Positions 56,871-64,000 of a DNA stretch of 64,000 nucleotides are shown here, piece after piece. Every line of letters starts with the position of its first letter. The stretch's first letter is position 1. Origin of the DNA: Buxus sempervirens (Eukaryota; Streptophyta; Magnoliopsida; Buxales; Buxaceae); contig OX387185.1 in NCBI GenBank assembly GCA_947561395.2, positions 41,364,602 to 41,428,601 on the forward strand, given 5' to 3'. The notes beneath the pieces are model-generated. The model worked only from the letters and a program-made list of their open reading frames with translations. It was not told the origin of the DNA and did no database searches. The position numbers were made by a program, and so were the translations under genes.

Positions 56871-58920
56871 TGCAACAACTAAATATCTTATCCCAAATAG
56901 TTGGGGTTGGCAACATGAATCTTGATCAACAATCCTAACCTGTCCAAAAGCTGTATCTTCAACAGGTTGTATAATTATTAACTGAAGCCATATATCCTCT
57001 TGGCTTTTACTCTCAACTTCTAATCTTTTTGTATATAGCACTTTTGTTATACCTTCTTATAGGTGCTTCGCTACATCTCCAACTTTCCTTACTCTTGTCT
57101 CCTATTTTGCTACTGTTTGATAGTCTTGGATATGTTCATTCATTATCTTCTTTTTCCTAGACTTTTCATACATCCATCTTAAAATCTTCATCTCAACAAG
57201 ATTCCTTAAATGGAGATGTTCTTTGTTACCCGGCATTTCTGCTTCATACATTATGTCTGGCTGAATAACTGCCTTACAAACTTTGCCTTTGATCTTGTGT
57301 GTAATATAACATGTCAATCATATGCCACGTTGATCACCTGAAAAGTCGGGATTGGCAGCTTCCAAATTGGTGTTACATCTGTAAAGAAGAGGAAGAAAGT
57401 GTAGCACACTTATTAGTTCATTGTAAAGGTGTTACAAGGTTATGGGGGATGATCTACCAAAAGCTAGGAATATCATGGTTTCAACCTAAAGAGGTAAGAC
57501 ATGTTCTTGAAGCGTGGGGGAGGAGGAAAGGTAAATCTTGTGGAGACTTAATATGGAATTCTATTCCTTCAGCTGTTGCTTGGGTGATTTGGAAAGAGAG
57601 AAATAGAAGGACTTTCAAAAATTTCAAAAGGAAGGGGACAACATTGGAACGAGCTGTCCTGAGATTAATACATAGCTGGGTGTCAAGTCATCCCATGGGA
57701 GCTAACATCCCCATCTAAGAATTTATGGGGTGCAATAGGTTTTTGAGATGGGCAGGGGGTAGTGATCTGGTTGTTTCTGTAGTGTTGGGCCAGTAATGAG
57801 ATCTACTACTAGTACACAGTTTGTCTACTATGTAAACTTTACTAATTCTAATTATTTATAATATTTCCCTTTGATTACTGATCAAAAAAAAAAAAAAAAA
57901 TCATATGCCACATTGATCTAGTGTAAGAACTATTGGTTAATCCCTGTTACTGATATTATTGATGCATTTTGTATAATTTTATCTCTTACATGTTTTGAAG
58001 TCTTCTGATTCCATGGTGCATGTCCATAATTCGAGGTTTCCACTATCACTCACTTTGGTTTGGTCTACAAAAGTGATGCTACGTGAATACAACTTGTCTT
58101 TAATATGACCTGCCAATTCATCCATAGTAAAAAGAAAAAGGATAATTGTTTGGACATCTCATTCAGCAATGTGCAGGCTGGTGGATATATTAGGACAAGG
58201 ACGCCTGGACGTAGTCTTATTTAGGAGACCCTCATCAGATGAGATGTTAGCTGAGTAGCATCTCCATGTTTCTTATTGTTCTGTACATATTATAGTTCCT
58301 ATTTTTCTGTCATTATACTCTTTTCCCAGCCCTTGTAAGTACTCCTCTTGAAATTTTGACACAATCCTTCATTATTCATTGGAAAAAGAAAGATCAATGC
58401 AAAGAAGTAAGGACTCTTTGCTTATCCCTGTCGTAAACCTAAAGTTAACTAAAACATTTTTGTCTTATGCCAATTGGTTACCCTGGTTACCTCTCCTTCA
58501 TATATGTAATAATGATATCAATGCATTTGATGGGACTCCTTTACTAATTGCTACTTAATTGAATTTATAGATATTTTATCATATCTTTCCTTAGATCTAT
58601 AAAAGCCATTTGAAGACCCTTATTTGTGGAAAGTCACACTGATGACTAATAAGTAGAAATATAGCATCAATTATAGATCCTTATTGGCGTAAAGCCACAA
58701 TGACTTTATACACAGGTTATTTTTTTCCCTTTTTGTCATCACTCTTTCCCCATAATTTCTTAGTGTAGCTCATAAGATTAGTCCTACTATAATTTGTAAA
58801 AATTTTTGTTGTCAATTTTGTTCTAATGTATAGGTAATATTGCGCTTCTCCTTTAGGCATTCGGCATTTTCTGATACTTAAAATTCTACCAAAGATTATG
58901 TTCGCCAAGATGCCCCATTC
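56870..58920 (-). mobile_element. RTE-type LINE remnant, interrupted by an L1
   Basis: Minus-strand fragments in order: a TNYSRTNLMSYTKKLWGK region (about 58750-58800; compare NYRGIKLMSHTMKLWERV of plant RTE reverse transcriptases), AIFLL (about 58640), FIDLRKD-like sequence, then KGKVCKAVIQPDIMYEAE and NLVEMKILRWMYEKSRKKKI (57120-57290), typical of the RTE C-terminus. Near 56900-56920 HVANPNYLG resembles the conserved RTE end. Frames are badly broken. Confidence 0.65.
57336..57900 (+). mobile_element. 5'-truncated L1 LINE with zf-RVT domain and 18-bp target duplication
   Basis: Flanked by TCATATGCCAC(G/A)TTGATC (57318-57335 and 57901-57918, one mismatch), and ends in a 17-base poly-A after GATTACTGATC. 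The open frame contains LPNWCYICKEEEESVAHLLV and HCKGVTRLWGMI, the reverse-transcriptase zinc-binding (zf-RVT) domain with its C..C..H..C pattern. WVIWKERNRRTF then follows, and the frame stops at 57716-57718. It inserted into the RTE remnant. Confidence 0.9.
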
Positions 58921-59950
58921 TGTTCATGCATTTCCATCCTTGAATTGATTTACTTTCTAGCCCTAGAGCCTTTCTTAATTAAATCACTCTTCATTTTTTG
59001 TTGTTCTAGTGAAATTAAGAAGATTTGTAGTATGACTTATGATGAGATTAATTAGGCCAAATATGTAAATAACATTGTTTAATTGATTTAGTTGGAAGTT
59101 GTTCAAAGTCTAAATTGACGAAAGGGTTTTAGAACTTTCATTTTCTTATATTGCCATAATTTTTGTGCATTTTAGGCCCCAAACCCAGTAGAGATGGGTT
59201 GCTTCAGTTTAGTAAGCTGCATATGATTTATGATGACATTAATTAGGCCCCAAACTCTTTGAGCTTCAGTTTAGGATAAGGCTGACTTGGATGTTATTGT
59301 TGAATTTTTTGTTAGGAAGTTGCTGAAGTCATTGATGTGATTATATGATAGTTTGTATGAATCATTAATGATAATGTTGATGTTAGATGCTTACTTGATT
59401 AAATGTTGGTTACATAAATAACTTTGCATATTTGAGTAAATAACTACAGATAAATTTGTTCTTTGCGAACACAAGACTTTTAATTATATGTATTAAACAT
59501 GAACACGTACCCCTGAATCCTTTGCATATTTGAGTAACCAGGCAGGATGACCTTAGATTAACTGATACATGGCAATATAAGCATAAATTGACTGAAATAG
59601 GAAATATCTTTGTGTTGAGCGCTAGTATTGATATTATGATAATTAATTTTTCTTTGCATAAAAATATGGAAAATCTGACTGCAATTCTGATGCTAAAATA
59701 TTGGCTGTTTTGACCATATAATTATTAATAATGCCTGCACTTTTTGATATTTATAAGTATCTAGACTTGCTCTAGGCCTATAATTTTAATATCAATCACA
59801 AGCGTAATTGTACCTTTCTCCAGCAGCAGAATTTGCTTGGATATCTCTAATTTTAAGGATTTGAAAAAAGTTAAGTTTCTAGTCATTTCCTATTTACTTT
59901 CCTAGTGAAAAAAAGATTTAACTTCATATTTCTTATGCATAGACTTTCAG
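58921..59950. other. Probable intron of FTSHI5; no other feature
   Basis: AT-rich sequence ending in a pyrimidine-rich acceptor, CTTTCAG at 59944-59950. It contains two imperfect copies of a block with GGCCCCAAAC and CTTCAGTTTAG (about 59175-59275), otherwise nothing recognised. Confidence 0.4.
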
Positions 59951-62900
59951 CAACGCTGTACCCAAATGGTTGAGGAAATCTAAAGTTGTCCGAATGATTG
60001 ACAAATGGCTGATAAATCATCTTGGACTGACCTTGACGGGAGAGGATCTGCGGAATGTGGTTGATTTAATGGAACCATATGGTCAAATAAGCAATGGAAT
60101 TGAACTTCTAAACCCTCCACTTGATGTAAGAAAAATATCCTGTCAGTTGGGTTCACAAATGGAAAACTGAATTGCTTCTTTTATCTTTTTGGTTATTTTG
60201 ATCATTAGTTCCATTTAATTTTTCTTGTTTCACTTGAAAGTCCAGTGCTTACCTCTTTATTGCTAAACTGCAGATTTCCTGTACTAATTTAACTTCATTG
60301 AGATCCGATCTTGTTATTCGTTTCACTATATTGTATTCTATTGACATTAATTCTTTCAGCAAATAAATTTATTTATCCATATTTCTTAATTAATTTATTC
60401 AGTCTATCCTCTCTACTCTATGTTTATGGAAGATGCCTGACTCTAGATGAAAGAAATTTTAAGTTTCCTCATAATACTTGAATCTCTTGGGGACTACTTC
60501 TTTGTCAAGTTTCAAAAATTAACTTTATTTCATTCTAAATCAACTTATCAGCAATTTTGTTACCCTGTTTATGCAACATAATCATAGACAGTTAGCCCAC
60601 CTATCTACAAACCCTAATCAGAAGGAAAACTCTCACACTTTTGTTCTCTCCTTTGACAATATTATCTAATTTTTGCAGTTCGATGCAATCTTGATGCAGA
60701 TGGGCCTAACTATTCTAAAAGACTAGCCTATTAGATAGGTTTGCTCACTCCACATATAAACACATAAGGCAACCCCTTCATTAACAGATGTGGGATAGGA
60801 ACAACAGTCTCACTGCATCAATTCCCTCTCTCCCCAAAGAACACACGTCCCGTGTGCACACGAGTCTCACGTGAGATGCACATACGCATGCACCCACCAT
60901 CCATGAAGGTCTGGCTTTGATATCAAATGATGCAGATGGGCCTAACTATTCTAAAAGACTAGCCTAGTAGATAGGTTTGCTCACTCCACATATAAACACA
61001 TAAGGCAACCCCTTCATTAACCGATGTGGGATAGGAACAACAGAGTCTCACTGCATCAATTCCCTCTCTCCCCAAAGAACACACGTCCCGTGTGCACACG
61101 AGTCTCACGTGAGATGCACATACGCATGCACCCACCATCCATGAAGTTCTGGCTTTGATACCAAATGATGCAGATGGGCCTAACTATTCTAAAAGACTAG
61201 CCTATTAGATAGGTTTGCTCACTCCACATATAAACACATAAGGCAACCCCTTCATTAACCGATGTGGGATAGGAACAACAGAGTCTCACTACATCAAATC
61301 TGTTCTTTGAACTGTCTCATGGCCATAGACCTCTGAACTTTGTTAATATATTGGGAGCACTAGCAGCAAATGATTTTGAATTTTGTATTTTGATATCAAA
61401 TTTCCTTTTTCAAATAAATGTATAAGAAAATTAGTGTTGGAGGGATGGCTCTCTCTATCTGATTTGTCTATGAGCTTACCTAGATCCAATTAAATGGAGC
61501 TGCATAACTGGGGTATCTCTACTCTTCATGCCATTTTTATTGTCAATGATAAGTCTTATGGTCAGGTCTCTATTGTTATCGACTTCCTATATCTGTTGTA
61601 TTGCAAAGTTTACCATTCTTTATTTTTTTCTTTGAGCCAAGTTTCCAATGAACTGCAGATGGAATATGAGATGGGAAGGGTGTTTCTTTATATATATTGC
61701 TTCTTCTTCTTCTATTTTAGGCTGGGGGCTCAAGCCCTCTTTTAAGTGAGGCTCCAATAGATCCAAGATTGGAAAACGAGATGAGAAGGAGATTTTTTTT
61801 TTTTTTTAATATATAGATTGGAAATCCTTCAAATTTACCATGTGGAAGGAAAATAGAGATGAGAGCTTGAAGATTTTTATATGGTTTGGCGTTGTGCCTA
61901 TGGCCATGGGGAAAAGAAGATTTCATTGGTGAATATATAGTCATGCAAGAACATTAAAAATTCAATGTTTCATATTATAGAATAGCATCCAATGGATTAA
62001 AATAATGTGTCCCGTATTAGTGGAAGAGTTGTCAGTGTGACCTATATCAAGAGATTCCCTTTCACGTTGACGTTTTGACCACCACCAGGGAACTGAATCT
62101 GTCAAGAAAGACCAGAAGTCCTTTTTCCCACACATATTTTGGAACTCCGTCAAGAACATTTTAGCTTTTAATTTCCACAGTTTTTTAAGCATGCTGCGGT
62201 CTTTTACAGTGTGTTTTTTTTTTTCAGGTGTCAAAAAATATTTATTCCACCATTATTGCTTCTTGTGAGCCTACGGCTCATAATTCCATTTCTTGTTTTG
62301 ATGTTAGAAAGTATGTTTATTTGATAGTTTCATTTTAATATTTGTCAATAATTGGAATTTGGTGACTTGCAAGTGGACGAGGGAGACAAAGTTTCCACAT
62401 GCTGTCTGGGCTGCTGGTCGTGGTCTTATTGCCCTTCTTCTGCCGAACTTCGATGTTGTTGATAACATATGGCTAGAGCTATTTTCTTGGGAGGTGACGC
62501 CGAGCAGAATAGCGATTACTTTGTAGGCTAGTTTGAACAGACGATTTAACAGGGAATAACACAATTTGTTTGCTCTAAAAACGCATAGAGACATTTCTAA
62601 GATTTAATTGAATTCTATAAAATCAAGTTATCTCAAAACAGTCCACAAGTCCGACCATATAGCCAAAAACTCATCCGAAATAAAAAAATAGCAACAAGGC
62701 CTTAAAAGGAAGTACAGAATAAAATAAGCATTCTGCAAAAAATTTGGCCCAAATCGGGTTTAAAATGACCTCCTAATTGACAATCCAAGACTTACCAAAA
62801 ATAGCAAAAATTAACTAAAATTGGTAATTCGAAGGGGTAAACAGCAGAATTTAAGGGCGTAAACGATGCCCACTGAGCAGAGCTGGGTGTCCACGGCGTG

Positions 62901-64000
62901 CGCACCGAAGAGAGCTTTCCGAATTGAGGTCATATGCGCAATTCTGATAACCGTAGCCAAAGTTATGGCCAAAAGACTAAAAACGCATTCGAAACCGCCC
63001 TAATTCGGAAAATATCACCGTCACTTCCTGGCTTTGCGCTGGTCCATCAACTCATGGTATCTCAGCGCTGTCAACATGCAATCAGAGAGCTCAACATCCT
63101 CTGTCTCGGACTCCCCTGAATCAGGAGGTTAGTATTTGAATTGCTTGCACTTGCTCTAATCATTCCTTTCCCGTGATATATTTACTGTATAGTCATCCAT
63201 CATTGAAATGTTGCTGCTTCATTGTACTTATGATTGAACATTTAAATTCCAATATCAGCTTCAGTAGCTTAAATTTATGAAAGCATTTTGAAAGTTGAAA
63301 CATATAAAATCAGTGTACAAAGATTCTGGAAATATTAAAATCATGTGGAAGTACTTGGAAACTTTGGAGTTGTTTTAGATGCAAAAGTAAACTTAAAATT
63401 GATGATGAGCATATTAGACAACCACTAAAACTGGATGATAAATGAAATAATATAATTTGGAGGTACATGGAATGGTAGAATAACTTAGAGGGAAACAGTA
63501 TATAAATGTAAACATATGTCGACATATAAGAAGCATATAAAAACTTAAAAGAGTGTGTTTGGTTACACAGACCCTGTTTGAAAGCAAGAGACAATGAACT
63601 TTCAATTAAAATTTTTATGTTTGGTTCGTAGGAAAATGTATGCCCATCGGAAAGTAATTTTCCAAAGGAGTCCCATTTTTTTCACTAAAGGGCTCTCAAC
63701 ATTTTCTTCTCAAAATGAAGGGAAAACAAAGGCAAGGTAAGGAAAATATTCTTTTACTTTCCTTTTCACTGTTTTCCACCTGACCAAACATAGACAAAAG
63801 GAATGCCTTTTAAACATGGCATGTTGCAAAAAGAGCCTCCAATGACACGATAGAAGGGGAAAAAATATTCATTCACCCCCACCCACCCCACCCCCCAATG
63901 CCACAGTACTTGTTAGTGACATTAATGGCATGACAACAATATATATGTATATATATATAAATATTGAAGTACTGTATTAAATCAAGAAAGGTGCTAGAAA
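59951..64000 (+). CDS. FTSHI5: FTSHI5-like inactive FtsH protease, two internal exons (partial gene)
   Basis: Exon 59951-60125 reads AVPKWLRKSKVVRMIDKWLI, then LGLTLTGEDLRNVVDLMEPY and GQISNGIELLNPPLD. Exon 62374-62493 continues in phase with WTRETKFPHAVWAAGRGLIA and LLLPNFDVVDNIWLELFSWE. Both are free of stops, lie between AG and GT, and join at a codon boundary. From memory this is the M41-peptidase-like C-terminal part of FTSHI5 (EMB3144), a plastid inner-envelope FtsH-like protein that has lost the zinc-binding motif. It belongs to the Ycf2/FtsHi motor associated with protein import. The segment lies where an active FtsH has its HEXXH; here the region reads PHAVWAAGRG, with no HEXXH. Earlier exons are not in view and later ones lie beyond 64000. 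The acceptor AAG before 62374 is slightly unusual. Introns carry a TRIM (60692) and a solo LTR on the donor (62495). Also possible, though less likely: a recent pseudogene. Confidence 0.75.
60692..61296 (-). mobile_element. TRIM with three LTRs (tandem form) in an FTSHI5 intron
   Basis: Three direct LTR copies of about 130 bp (60692-60820, 60928-61058 and 61166-61296) alternate with two interiors of 107 bp. Next to LTR copies 2 and 3 is TCTGGCTTTGATA(T/C)CAAA, the reverse of a tRNA-Met primer-binding site, which fixes the minus orientation. The outer flanks AATCT (60687-60691 and 61297-61301) are a perfect 5-bp duplication. The interior contains a CACGTGAG-like palindromic stretch (about 60840-60875). 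No coding sequence is present. Confidence 0.93.
61302..62373. other. FTSHI5 intron, unassigned
   Basis: Contains two related blocks, with AATGGAGCTGCATAACTGG (about 61492) and doubled GAGATG(A/G)GAAGG words (61668 and 61780), long T-runs, and an open frame on the minus strand at 61962-62234 without a recognised domain. It ends at the acceptor TTGCAAG. Confidence 0.4.
62495..63123 (-). mobile_element. Solo Gypsy LTR inserted on the FTSHI5 splice donor
   Basis: TGACGCCGAG to CCTGAATCA, 629 bp, related to the LTR at 54674-55318. Flanked by the perfect 5-bp duplication GGAGG (62490-62494 and 63124-63128). The left duplication covers the last bases of the exon ending TGGGAG. The final G plus the LTR terminal TG make a new GTGACG donor, and the original donor GTTAGT persists to the right of the LTR at 63128. 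Confidence 0.93.
63129..64000. other. FTSHI5 intron, right part; simple repeats
   Basis: AT-rich sequence without recognisable exons. A C-rich run (about 63877-63897) and a TA-rich microsatellite (63941-63961) lie near the end. The next FTSHI5 exon is not in the window. Confidence 0.4.

Noticed and set aside
57311..57718. 135-residue open frame as a host zinc-finger gene
   Set aside because: It is the zf-RVT end of an L1, with poly-A tail and target duplication.
60692..61296. Three similar units first read as a satellite
   Set aside because: LTR-interior alternation, a primer-binding site and 5-bp outer duplications show a tandem TRIM.

Overview
The window is nuclear DNA of a flowering plant, most likely a eudicot. 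It is AT-rich, its genes have GT-AG introns, and it is dominated by LTR retrotransposons, LINEs, MULEs, a Helitron and MITEs. I cannot name the species. I see no rRNA, tRNA, CRISPR or bacterial-type operon.

Three host genes look intact as far as they are visible. (1) 19383-23867 (+): a four-exon gene for a GPI-anchored GH17 beta-1,3-glucanase with an X8/CBM43 domain. (2) 34425-36102 (-): a six-exon secreted GDSL esterase/lipase. (3) 59951 to beyond the window end (+): two in-phase exons that I recognise as plastid FTSHI5 (inactive FtsH-like protease). A decayed gene resembling mediator-associated protein 2 / RNA polymerase I RPA34.5 lies at 26526-34203 (+) and carries a retroelement in an intron.

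Left part (1-14640): a minus-strand L1 LINE is split by a MULE (2519-11297, 9-bp target duplication). The MULE holds an LTR followed by a plant-mobile-domain gene, and a solo LTR (6448-11081). That solo LTR carries a Pack-MULE (7889-10017) with captured SAUR and peroxiredoxin-IIE gene pieces. Target-site duplications are readable at three levels, and two unoccupied sites are present in duplicated copies inside the window.

Middle part (14640-38550): MITEs, a 506-bp TRIM and the GH17 gene come first. The pseudogene follows, with a 5.6-kb LTR element that contains a long inverted repeat, and then the GDSL gene.

Right part (38550-64000): a broken Helitron Rep/helicase, several nested solo LTRs and a Ty3/Gypsy element with a rearranged 3' end come first. 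Remains of RTE and L1 LINEs follow, then the FTSHI5 exons. The FTSHI5 introns hold a three-LTR TRIM and a solo LTR that sits exactly on a splice donor.

The genes do not form a pathway or operon. What unites the window is layered transposition, which can be ordered from the sequence alone. Protein family names come from remembered motifs, not from a search.
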